From Bugula neritina (lineage: Eukaryota > Bryozoa > Gymnolaemata > Cheilostomatida > Bugulidae), in contig OZ037765.1 in NCBI GenBank assembly GCA_964035545.1, positions 12,828,698 to 12,892,697 of the forward strand: DNA of 64,000 nt, read 5' to 3'. This document shows, in pieces, positions 13,801-26,000 of this stretch (positions are counted from its first letter, which is position 1; each line of letters starts with the position of its first letter). The notes beneath the pieces are model-generated. The model did not search any database. It saw only the letters and a program-made list of their open reading frames with translations, and was not told the DNA's origin. The position numbers and the translations under genes are program-made.

Positions 13801-14200
13801 GCACTAATTATTTGTTTGTAGTTTAACTAAAAACCAAGCAACAAGGCCTAAATACAAGGAACTACTGGTAAGCTCATTTATACAATTATTATAAAGTGTT
13901 GGGGAATCATTAATGTGGTTATGGTGATGAGATGTGCTGACGAGAGCAATGTCTTGTGATAATGAGTCATTACTTGATTATGGGCTTTCAATTTTATGAA
14001 CTTACAAATTAGAGCCATTTTATCCTTAGGGTCTGCTTTGCCAGCCTTTAAATACGGTGTATAACTTCCTCACTTGGCATGTTATCTTTTAGGAAATGCC
14101 GTTTATCAGCAAACAAACAGATTGGGATGTAGCAGAGTATGTCAACAGTGTTCTTAACCAAATGCCACAAGACTTTCTCAGTGAACCTACATTATCATAG
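7848..14200 (+). CDS. MAP2K4: Dual-specificity MAP kinase kinase 4 (MKK4/JNKK1)
   Basis: This cytosolic kinase phosphorylates the activation loops of JNK and p38. Twelve exons join in phase: 7848-7866, 9283-9487, 9906-9975, 10543-10656, 10789-10908, 11830-11949, 12370-12421, 12529-12656, 13135-13212, 13493-13638, 13822-13867 and 14093-14200, giving 401 aa (human about 399). The N-terminus carries a MAPK-docking D-site (GKRTKLKLNI). Next come the glycine loop GEIGRGNFGTV, the VAIK-type lysine MAVK, and the catalytic loop HRDVKPSN split by an intron. These are followed by DFG, then the activation segment with SIAKT, whose Ser and Thr are the MAP3K targets, and YMAPERIDP. The C-terminal docking region TRPKYKELLEMPFI is present. 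The serine/glycine-rich insert in exon 2 is lineage-specific. The very short first exon (19 nt) rests on the ATG, a good donor and matching phase. Confidence 0.95.
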
Positions 14201-14757
14201 TTGCAAATTCAGTGTTATCAATGAGACCATAACCAACACCATCTCACCACCTGCATGTCCCTCACCATTCTATAGTTGACAATGTGTGTTAGACATTTCA
14301 TTGTGCAAAATGAATGCTTCAGCCATAGATTTGTGTGATTTTATGAGTTGGCTAGCAGTAGTTTCCTCGGTGAGGTTGGTAGAAAAATGTGGATATTATT
14401 TAGTCTCTATTATGACCAAGAATATAAATTTTAGTAAGATGGATGCAAATATGTTAAGAACAAGATATATTAGAATAACACTTAGACTTACACAATGAGG
14501 TTTCTTTAAATGATCTATGACACAAACTAATCTTGATGCGTTGAAAATATTCTATTTGATTATGATGGAAATGTGTAATGACTCAACTTAAAATTTATGT
14601 GAAGAATTAAATTGAGAGTATTTGAAGAGATTTTGAAAGAAGCCAACATCAATGCACTTTTGTCATATTTAGATTATTTTGTATAGTTTTTTCATGAAAC
14701 CGAGTTGATCATGCTAGTTATTTTAGAACAAATATGTATTTTCAAGTTTTCTTAACT

Positions 14758-14763
14758 TTTATT
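14758..14763 (-). terminator. Poly(A) signal, tolloid-like gene
   Basis: AATAAA on the minus strand lies about 200 nt downstream of the tolloid stop codon (14960). The convergent MAP2K4 3' UTR covers this site, so the two mature 3' ends would overlap by several tens of nucleotides. Confidence 0.4.
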
Positions 14764-14800
14764 ATTTATCAACTGTGTGAAGATTATTATGGTATATTAA

Positions 14801-14806
14801 AATAAA
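14801..14806 (+). terminator. Poly(A) signal, MAP2K4
   Basis: AATAAA lies about 600 nt after the MAP2K4 stop in AT-rich sequence. It is the only canonical signal close enough to serve the gene. It falls beyond the antisense tolloid signal at 14758-14763. Confidence 0.45.
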
Positions 14807-14959
14807 TTAATATACTACCAAACGTAGAGCAGTGTATAATCCATAAGTGGCATAGTGGAAAGTATTTACTTTATAGTAATATTGGAATTTTACAGCATAT
14901 TAAACAGGAAATTGTATAGAGTTTTATAGAACATAAATGAGATGAGGCAGCTCTTCAAT

Positions 14960-17900
14960 TCAGGAATTCATGCTAAAAAATGTCACATTGAAGCCACGCC
15001 CAGCACCTGTGCCATCTGTGATGAACCTGAGAGTCATCCGATGACCTGCAAGCATTGAAGGAAATTTGAATATTTGATCTTAATACACAACTCAATCTGT
15101 GTACAGCAGCTGTTTCAGGGGTTGTTCCCTTCACAGACCACAGAGTACCACTTCTCACACCTTGGTAATTGCAGAAACTTATACATTTTTCTACTAAAGA
15201 TTATAAAAAAGGGCGAATTCATATCCCAAAACGTCATTCTTGAGCAGAAAGTGAGAGCAATATAACTGAATCTGTGTATGTATGTTGATATAGAGCCGGT
15301 TTATACAGGAAAAACCATACGGATCATAGACTATTAAAGAATACATAGTTGCATTATCTAAGTAATGAAGGGCTCAGCTGTGACACATAATGAAAAACAA
15401 TTCCTCTAGAATCCCCAATGAGCAAGCATGCTTAAATTAAATATAAATGTAGTGCAGGAAATTTCAAAACCATATTAGCATCTTTATGTAACTCAAAGCA
15501 TTATTAGAAATTGATTAGCTTTTGTCCCAAAGCTTCAATTGGTATATATTTACTCTGCAGTAAAAACAAAAAAAAAACCCAGTCTTGGGGGCTAAATGTA
15601 ATAAATTGTATTAGGGTTATACACAAATATTTAGTTGCAGTGTAATGCAATGACGTCATATAGCATATTTCTAACATGTTGTGCATATACATTAGTTTAC
15701 ATACAGCATGTTATTGTCAAATACACTTCATTGTATTAAATATGAACTTGTATGCCAGTTTCAAACAAGGTTCCATTTGTTTATCTTACCAGAACTAACG
15801 ACTGTTCCATGATTAGATTGATCACCACAGAGTGTTCGCAGCAGCCGAGCTCGTTTGTTTCTACCATCATAAATCTCTAGTCTATCAAACTTGCAGCCAC
15901 CAGTGAACTCAATATCCACATCCACAAAGTCAAGGACTATGACTTTCCCTTTGCTGGTGCTTAGTTTCCAAATGCAATGGCTGTGAGGCTTATAAAGTGT
16001 TGGGTAGCCCGGAGTGCTTATTTCACCACTACCAAGCAAATTATACTGACATGCTTCTACAATTGTAATGTCAATATAAGTGATATGTAGACGTGTTATT
16101 TATATACTAATTATGTCCACAAGCAACTAGAAGTAAATAATCAATATAATTTTAGCATATAATAGTTTATTTTATTATATAGGTTCACAGATTATAACTC
16201 GCCATATCATCTGTTACTATTGGTGGTAATGAAATATAGAAATACAATTGTAGCAAATTCTATGTATTAAGAGGTTGATGCCTACAACTATATAAATACC
16301 TGTCTGTTTTAAAGTTGAATAATACTCGGCAATGAAGAATGGGAGACGAGACAAAAGTGTTGTGTTTGTATACTGGAAGATGGTAATAGAACTACCAGCT
16401 GCCACCTCATAGTCATTGACATTGTCACATAAACGGTGGAGGAGATTCTGTCAACAGTTTAAACCATACTGTCACCAACAGCAGTAAACTTATGCAACAC
16501 TATAAGTACCAATTAATACACCACTATCAAATACCTCATGCAACTAGGTAAATTCAAACATAGATATCTGTCTTATACTAAGATTCGAAAAAATCAATAG
16601 ACTAAAATGGTCAAAACACAATATTCTACATACAAAATGAAAGATATTTTTTAAAAATTGAGAAATTAGATTTAATATACACCATTTACACCTAGAATAT
16701 GCATTCTACTTCTCACATGAAACTAAAACACCTATAATATACACCTGTAAACGTAAACCAGAATTCATGCTTTCTAACCTTGTTGGATTTAATTTCTAAG
16801 TAATTCAAAGAGCAATTTCCGGGGAATGGCATTATGAGTTTCGTAATGGTCAGAGTTATCTTTTGGTCAGCTTGAACTACACGATATGAACAGAGATTAA
16901 AGGGTTCAGAACTAGAAATTATTTTTCCTGCACTAGTTGTAAGCTCTTGGTGACAATAATCTACAAAAAATAGTGATATAAATTACAACTGCTGGACACA
17001 AGCTAAAATTTCATTGTTAAAATTATAATGCTTACATTTTCATTAAGATACTATCACGGTGTTTTCATGACTGTGTATTATGCGAATGGATGTTCCTATG
17101 AATCATTTTGTGGTTGCGGTTTGCATGAAATTATGGTTGTGGTGTCTTTCGATGCAACTATTTCCAGAAGGCGAGTGAAAAAATCCATTCGAATGATGGA
17201 AAAGCAGTGAACATAACAAAAGCAACAATACTGTTAGTTGGGTTGATCAGCATAGTGAATGTTTTTAACACTGAAATTCTAAGTAACAATGAGGCCAGGC
17301 TATGTTTGTCAAGTGTTACAATTGCCTGATAACCAAATCCAAGTTTAACAATTGGTGAAAATAGTTTCATTACCATTATATATATTAAATTTATATTGCT
17401 ATAAAGCACATCATGAAATATTACAGAAAATTACTGCAGTCTATCAAAGGTAATGATTTATGTTAAACACAACAATCAACTGGTTAATTAGATAGTTGGA
17501 ATGCACAGCTTACCTTTGACCTAACAGCAAATACAAATATTTGATCAAAGATAACTTCTTTAAAAAGTTACAACTACTTTCTAATAGTCAGTTGAAACCA
17601 TAAGACGTAACCATTTAGCAAGTAACAGGTGGCCACTGAATGGTTGGAGTAAACAACAGATAACAGACATGCCTGCTACTTCCACTTTCTTTTCCACACA
17701 CAGTTCTTCTATTAGCTGGTATCCATTGTGACACAGACATTGATAACCTTCAACAGTGTTGATGCAGGTATGGTGGCAAGGTGCATCAGCACATTCATCA
17801 TAGTCTAGACAGACACACTTGCATTACATGATGACAGAAGCAAGTGTAATGGTATGCTAGTAGTGACTACACTAGAGTATTAGTAAAACAGTCCATGTCA

Positions 17901-20900
17901 AGAAAACCTGAGAAGCTGTAAAAGCAATACATACACACCTGCTTCATATACTACTTACAAACACATGAAGTAAAGACAATGTATAAAGAAAAACTATACA
18001 TAGCTGCTACAGAAAAAATCTTAAAGAATTCAAAAAAATTCTAGCAAGCCAATCAATGTGTTTGATGTCTGAGAAAAACACGGCACCAACAATGTTTACC
18101 TATCCAATACTCCAAAGACAAGGCTTTGTGTTCATTTGATGACCACAGTACTAGGGTCAGTGTGCTATTAAGGAGTAGTTCAATGACTCGAGATGTCCCT
18201 AGACAGATATATGGCACTTGTTCCCATCTGTAAATATAGCTGAATAAGTCACTTTTTGGTGTAAAATAGTTGAAAATAACGCCAACATACATGAATATTA
18301 TTTCCATTTAATAACTTAGAAACTGACCTTTTAGGATTTAAAAGGTATTCTGAATCAGTTTCAAATATGCCGACGTGCCCTTTAGAACGGTTGGCATCTG
18401 GTATGAGCGTGAATATACGACCCATACAACTTTTTCCATATGCTCCTGCTTGTTTGGTAGTCAACCGCAACTTCATCTGACTCTCTATATGAGATAATTA
18501 ATAAACTCCAACACTAGAAAACTATTTTAAATGAAAAAAATCAACATAGAGGAATTCCATACAAACTTAAGTTCTCAAAAAATTCCAGTTAACACAAACT
18601 TGAAATTTTTAGAATTAGTATATATACTGTCTTATATTGTGAACTGCGTAGATTAAGACATTATTTTGTCCAGTATTAGGTAAACATCAAACAAAATTTG
18701 ACGCGTATAATATGCCATATCATACAGTATAAAGTTTGAATTATATCTCATGTTGCACCCATTTTGATGCTTAAACAATATCAGCACAAAACATATTATG
18801 TTTGAGAGATAGCAAAACACAAGTAGAGGTCATATACCACCATTAACATACTTGCAATCAAACGGTGTATAGTATTATATAATAACATATCATTATCCAG
18901 CAGTCCAAACTCACTTGTTGATTGTGTGCCATCCAGCACAAAAGAGCAAGGGACAGGAGACAATATTTTGCCTGTAGGTATTCTGACAGATTCATATGTA
19001 CCATGTTCTCCTGTAGCTACATTTACACATCCTGTAACAGCATCTTTAATTGAAACTCACATATATTTCACACTAACTTATGGACCAATGTTAACTTAAA
19101 TGAAACCGACAATTTGAAGGCACGCAAAACACACACATGCATATATATAAACTAGTTTTCTCTCAGGAAGGCAAAAATGTGCGCAAATAAACAACGCACC
19201 AGATTCACTGAAAGTAGTAGATTGTTTCCTGTCACTGTTCAGTTTTAGAGTATCGACTACCGTAACGTCTAAAACAATCAAAGCATTTTTGACTTTCAAC
19301 AGTGGATGCATAGCGCACATGCATTTAGCTAATGGCAAGCCTCATAAATATTTTTGCAAATTAGTAATGCTTAATCAAAGCAAATTTATAACAAATACGC
19401 TGTATGAATAAGGCAGCCACTCCTACCTTTTAAATAATACTGTATTACAAATCCTGACTTTTCTAAAACTGAGTTGGAATGAAAGTTCAACCATAATGTA
19501 TTGAGTGATTTAATTGGAGGAATCCTGCCCACTCCACAAAGTTGACCAACAAGTAATCCAGTCTCATTGAATTCTCTTATTTCCAGAAAATCTGCTGTAC
19601 ACTTATAAGAATCCTGCAGAATAAACTCTTCGAACTGAAGAGTAATAAACACACCTGTAACATGCAACAGAAAACTAGATGTAAGTTTGCAGGAAAGTTT
19701 GCGTCTTATTTTTGCAAAATAAATAGAAGATCATTATGGGCCTCAGCTGCTTAACTGTCAACAAAGGTAAATAATCTTCAGTTACAACATTCAATATAAA
19801 ACGTAAACAACTATGCTTAAAAATCTCTACTGCGTCTACCATAATGCTATTTGAGATTCCAACCCACTTAAACTATTGCTATTTGCGTACGATAAAGTAA
19901 TACTGATTTGTTTACAAACAGGCAGCTTGAAACATTTTAGAGGTTTATGGCACAACAAATTCAAATACGTACCACAACACACTTTTATTTACCCTTAGTT
20001 ATTGTTAGTAATTTAGAATTTTATATTCAACATGACAATGCTTTTAATCATATGTAACATTTGAAACGAAGTAGCACACCAAAACACACACCATCTCAGC
20101 AAATAATTCAAAGCCAAGGAAATGAGAAATTCACTGATTTCATGTGAACTCAAAATTAGTTTTGAACTCGTAGAAATTTCAACAAACAATACATCTCTTC
20201 AACAAATGCAACTCTCAAAACTAAATAATAAACATGTTGTAAGTTATACATAATATAATTACACATAACAATATGAAAGAATAAGCTAAGATACCTTCTG
20301 GCACCACCACAGTCCATTGACAGTCAACATTTGCTGTGTAATGACTGGGGTAATACGGACTAGTGATGCGACCCCTCGTACTAGCAGATATCAAGAACTC
20401 ACACTTTGGTTCTGCAATAAAAAGTCGTAAATATTAGCCTTAGTGACTTGGGCTAAAAAAACTAAACCACTGCAAATAGTGAGGGCGGAGCCAAACCTGG
20501 GCACTGGTAGAGCAGCTGTGTCTGGATAATGTCCTCGGTACTCAAGGACGCTGACTGATGACTCATTTTCTCTCCATTAATGGCTACCATCGTATCCCCT
20601 TTACCATTAGAAAATGTTCTCTTAAATAATAAATATCATTAAAAATAGTTATATTTGAGGCCAGCAATTGCATCGTATATATTCTACCATACTAAACAAG
20701 GCTAAAAGCTACAGCATAGAATGATATGCTACAGCATAGAATGATATGCTACAGCATAGAATGATATGATACAGCATAGAATGATATGCTACAGCATAGA
20801 ATGATATGATACAGCATAGAATGATATGCTACAGCATAGAATGATATGCTACAGACTGTTTCATTGCAGATAATTGGCAACAGCTGATTGAGTTAAAAAT

Positions 20901-23019
20901 GTGTTAAAATTTGGTACAACAATTATTTTAATTAGTACAATCTTAACTATTTAGTTTAAGTTTTGCAATCCAATATCTTGATTCCTTGAAGAAAGGTAAT
21001 GTTTAATAGCATAATAAATATATATATGATAATTATATAGTTTTTATTAGTTGGGGAAACGTATATATATATATCAACACTTTAAAGTTTAAACACTAAA
21101 ATGTCAACTTACTGGACCATAATGCATGATGGAAGCAAAGTCATATGGCCGTCCAAAAGAGTTCACCTCAAAAGAGTTTCTTTTAAAGAAGTTTTTGTGT
21201 AAATCTTTATAAATATTATTCCACAGCACTGTGATATAGGAATCTCGATCAGGTCTAGTGTGCTCATGCCAGAAGCCAACCACATGACCCAATTCATGTA
21301 TAGCAACACTCTCACTGGCACAGTAACTACTCAACGAGAGTGTTTGTCGGCCACCAAACTTACCCACGGAAGAACAACAGCTACAATAAACAAGATATGT
21401 ATGGATCTCGGCAACTGCTCAATAAAAAGACAGTAAATATTTCAGTAAAACAATAAAGTTAAATTATATAAAAGCCCTCAGCCACCAACACTTTTATGTA
21501 TTGTAACATAGTTTCCTATGCACAGCAAAAATATATTCAACACCATAGATAAATATATGTCATAATAAACACAGAGCATGCACTATAGAAAATATCTTAG
21601 TTTCAAATGAAGTCTGGTTTTAGAGTTGTATACCTAGGATAGCTAATGAATATTGTAACATTTTACACTTTACAGCAATGTGTTCTCTAATAATTTATGA
21701 ACTTTTATCATCTGCTGATGAGGTCATGACCCCAGCTCAATTATCATAACACTAAAAAAATAACACTGATTGTTGCTGATTAATTATTCTTTAACAAAAT
21801 TGGCGAACAAAACAAATTACAAGTAATTGGAAATGGTAAATTACAAGAGTTATTTCACAATTTGTTACAATATGCTAATATCAACAAACAACAAACAACA
21901 AACAATATAATTTCAAATGTTAGGTTACAATCATTGAAGATGTTTTTTCCTGATGCACCAAGCTTCATGCTAGGAGAATCCAACAACTTAAACTTGATGT
22001 AAAAAGCTGTGTGACAGAAGAACCATTAATGATGCATGATTTTAGTTCAGAGCTCATTGGCCAAAATAGCACAACATTACCAACACTCATTACTGACACG
22101 ACTTCTCTGGTTATCAATGAAGGAACACAAGAGGTGAATATCCATATTATTGCATACTATACACTCTTACCCACAAGACTCTGTGGTAAACACCACATAA
22201 TCCACATGGTGTTTCGCCTTGGGGATAAAGTCAATGCAGGTCTTGTTTTCCCAGTGATGAATAGCATTTTGTAATAGATTTTTCAAGTTTTCTGAAATGA
22301 AGAAATGAGTCAGGGGATAAAATATCAACAACCTGCAAATTGTTTTTCTTTATACTACAAAATATATCAAGAATACCCTGGTTAGTGAAAAAGTTTTTTA
22401 AATTATGAAGTTACCTAATTAATGTAAAGTTATAACACCTTTAAACTCACCTGTTGGCTTTATAAATTGCTGTAATTTTATAGCATAGTTTTCTAGTGTA
22501 GCGTAGTTAGTTATCAAAAGCTTGAATTCATATTAATAATATTCACATTCATACTTAATGATATTTCAAAAATTGTATAGAATATTTGGATAGCCCCGAG
22601 AAGATCTTCCCTAATAGTAATAATTCAATCACGGTTTTGCTAATTGCTCACATTTGAATGATAGTAGAAACTGACTGCTATTAGGTAATACGTTGCCAAG
22701 ACATTCTAAGCATAAAACCTTACTAGGGAGATCCTTATCAAACTCATAGGGAATAGTAGCATTTGGCCAGAGCCGGGATTGGTCAGCAGTTGCAGCTCTC
22801 TTTTTACGCTACAAATATGAGGTTTGATTTCAAAAGATAAAGCGATGAATATTAAATAGAAAAAATGGACACATAAAAGCACGAAACTGCTAGGAGTACC
22901 TGTAGCACAGACAACTGTTTCGTCAGTAATCCAGAATATTTGGCCTGAGAAGGTGTAGGAATTGTGCAGAAAAATGATATGTGCAGAATGACCAAATCTG
23001 CAACATTACATACAAGCAT
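14960..23019 (-). CDS. Tolloid/BMP1-like astacin metalloprotease (astacin-CUB-CUB-EGF-CUB-CUB)
   Basis: This is a secreted zinc protease of the tolloid type; relatives cleave procollagens and chordin. Exons in transcript order are 23019-22900, 22808-22724, 22291-22171, 21380-21113, 20620-20497, 20411-20295, 19654-19427, 19268-19200, 19031-18915, 18484-18328, 18227-18100, 17804-17673, 16960-16779, 16447-16300, 16056-15790 and 15045-14960. All join in phase, giving 782 aa. Exon 1 has a signal-like stretch (LVILHISFFCTI) and a short pro-region, and exon 2 opens with the furin site RKKR followed by AATAD. The astacin domain has HELGHVVGFWHEH and the Met-turn SIMHY. Two CUB domains follow (the second divergent), then one calcium-binding EGF (DYDECADAPC) and two more CUBs. 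Classic tolloids have two EGFs and five CUBs, so this form is shorter. The EGF exon needs a GC donor (17672-17671). The true start could lie in an upstream exon. Confidence 0.9.
20708..20855. repeat. 20-bp minisatellite, about 7.4 copies
   Basis: Seven tandem copies of a 20-bp unit (GCTACAGCATAGAATGATAT, with two copies showing GATACAG) plus a partial eighth lie in the tolloid intron between the astacin exons at 21113 and 20620. The copies are nearly identical, which suggests recent expansion by slippage or unequal exchange. Confidence 0.95.
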
Positions 23020-26000
23020 GTCATTAGTCTTGCAAACAAGAATTCATTTTAGTGTATCATAAAAATAAAAATATGCTTGCTTTTAAAGGTAGCTAAAAGT
23101 AATATCTACTTTATTATTTTTTGTCTCTATGTCAAAAAGACAAGGTCTACATCATTCTTACAATAATAAACCTTATTCCCATGTACTTAATACTTTATTT
23201 CTAATCAGAAGTTGTGCATACTTTTGACCTATCAGAGAAACCACATAGAAATGCCAGAGCTTGTCTGTTACACCAAATGTGTCATCTTGGAATTGCATGT
23301 TTAATCAACATAAACTATGGCAAATCAATCCCTTTCCTAGTAATCTTTTCTTTTGTGAAAAAGCTAGCTTTTTGGTGCAAAAGTATGAAATTCTGTAAAA
23401 CTGTGAACAATTTACAGCGTTTTAACAAGTGATACAACACAAACTTTTCAAAATATAATTACTATAACATGCTATTACAACTGCGATTTTGCATGATGCT
23501 TTACCACATGTCTGCTATGCTGTAACTGTCAACTCTTATCTCGTAGGAAAACAGTGCTGGGCAATAATTTACATCAATATGGGTTTGTCACTCTTGTCTA
23601 TAGTGTGATTAGACCACCCCTTTACACAAAGTGACAGCCAGCCAACAAATAACCCTTATTAGAATGTACATTCTAGCTGCCACCTTCATTTAACAAACCA
23701 CAAAAATGCGTTGAGTTCAATTTCCTAAAAACCTACCACAAAGAAATAACATAGCAAATTTGATTGAGATACTAATGTGTGCTACTGCTTACATATGTCA
23801 TGGTTGAAAAAATTCTATAGCATAATTTAGATTTTGTGTAAGAGTCAAACTCAGAAATCTTTATGAGGCTGATCTTGATAACTGGGTTTAAGGATGCAGT
23901 TATGGCAGGTGTAATTCTTCAACAAACATTGGGAATCAAGGACATGGGAAAAAGGTCTATTGAAGATAAATTTGAAGAAACTCCCAGAGTTCATATTATA
24001 TTTAAAAAAACTGTAGGAATACTTAGGAGTTAGGAGATGGTGTAAATGGAATGATGGGAGAAAGTGAGATCTTCAAATTAACATGCAAGAATATTGTATC
24101 ATGCAGTAACTTGCTAACAAATATGTATTTTACTCAACTCCTACTCAGTATACAAAATACTTTAAATGCTTAATAAAGTCTTTTTTAAGCATAAAGTCAT
24201 TTTGAAATTAGCCCAGCACTGATTGATGAACTAAACTTTCTTCACTGATAAATTTTATAATTAGTAAATTGTTATTTAGCAGCAAAGAATTTAAAATAAA
24301 AGTAGGAAAATATTTTGTGCTTTACGTATTAAAATCCTTGCTATAAGAAAAAAACTAAAAGTTGAAATTTATATAAATCTTGTAATAAGTATCTATTAAA
24401 ATGTGTATGTCTTCATAAAAAATAATATTCTAGTATGTAAATTTATCCTGGCAGCAACTAAAGACACTCCAAAACAAATCAAATCTTTGGCAAAGCTGAA
24501 TTTCAACAGGTAAACTAAAATAAAAAGCCACAAAAATATGACAGTGTCTATCTATTTATTCCAAAATAGGCATAACAGCTTATATACGAATATAATTTTC
24601 TTATTTGCAACGTCCCCACTCTTCCCTTCATCACTCAGGTGATTAGTAAAGGTAATGTATATAAAATTATGTATAGGAATTGTTTTAGCCATGCAATACT
24701 GACAGAAAGTTTTTCCATGCACAAAAATTAAAAGTATACAAAAGATATCAGCTTTAAAAATGTTGATAGAGAGATGCATGCTTAAGGAAACCTTTAGTGT
24801 ATATATTAAATTTTAAATTATAGGCTTTAAATTTCCCATACATAAAAACAAAAACAGTCAATCATTTAGATATCAAACGCTTTTATTTTTAGCAATAATT
24901 TGAAGACTGTAGCTATAGCTTCAATGAATGCTTATGTGTAAAATAAATTAATAAATGGACAGTTTTTGAGGCTATGCATATATAGGCAATTTTTTTTTCA
25001 AAAATTGTCCTGAAGACTGTTGACATGGAAAGTCTGCTACGGTAGGCTAATTGAAGGTATTAGATATGCTCAGATGACACCTTTTTGAGTGTTTTATATG
25101 AGTAATGTTGTTTCTAAACAGGTAATTGGTTAGGCAACTTAGTAAATCATTGAGATTAAAGACAAGTACTTTGATTCATTTTGATGGCACTTTTTAAAAA
25201 ATAGCAATTACTTTCATATTTTCATTATTCACTTAATCACCATAACTATATTATACATATTCATGCAAATCTGACGGGTTTCAGTAGTCACAAAATTAGT
25301 AAACCACATTCAAACATAAGGTTTAGGAGTAAAGCAAGCCAATGAGGTGTGTTTCTTACATAACATATAATACAAAATCCTCATTTCTTCATGGGAGAAA
25401 TCTAGTGGAACAAATCTATATTATTATTATTACATAATATTGACAATAACTTACCAATTAAAAAGTAAACCTACAAGTATTACAGCTTCTTATTATATCT
25501 TCTTACATGCTATGAGTATATAAGCTCTACTAAAATGAGTAATATAAATATGATTTTGGTAACATCATATTGTGAGCACAAATTTATGAATCCATGTTTG
25601 ATTGAAGTAATAAATGCCTTGATTTATACGCTTGCAGTTAAATAGTTTATCTTTTCTGAGCTTTGCTATTTTTTACTATAAGTAGCACCTTATTAGATTC
25701 ACTGACAAGTGTATTAATGAGCAATTAATATCACTTTATGTTCTTACTGGTTTGCATCTCTCTAGATTTATTCTATCAAACTAGGGAGTAAGGATATCAT
25801 GCAAAGTACTGGCCTCACCCTTTGAGGCTTTGCAAGTACAAATATTGAAAATGAAATTTTGATCAGATCATTAAAACAGCCACCAGCACTGCAAGAGCAA
25901 ACAATTAGGTATGGTTATTGTATGATAGCTATACTTATCATCATAATGATATTCATACTTTTGGTGTTTATATTTCAAACATGTGTTGATACTCTGAAGC

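Noticed and set aside
20708-20855. CRISPR array
   Set aside because: Units are contiguous 20-bp tandem copies without spacers, in a eukaryotic intron.
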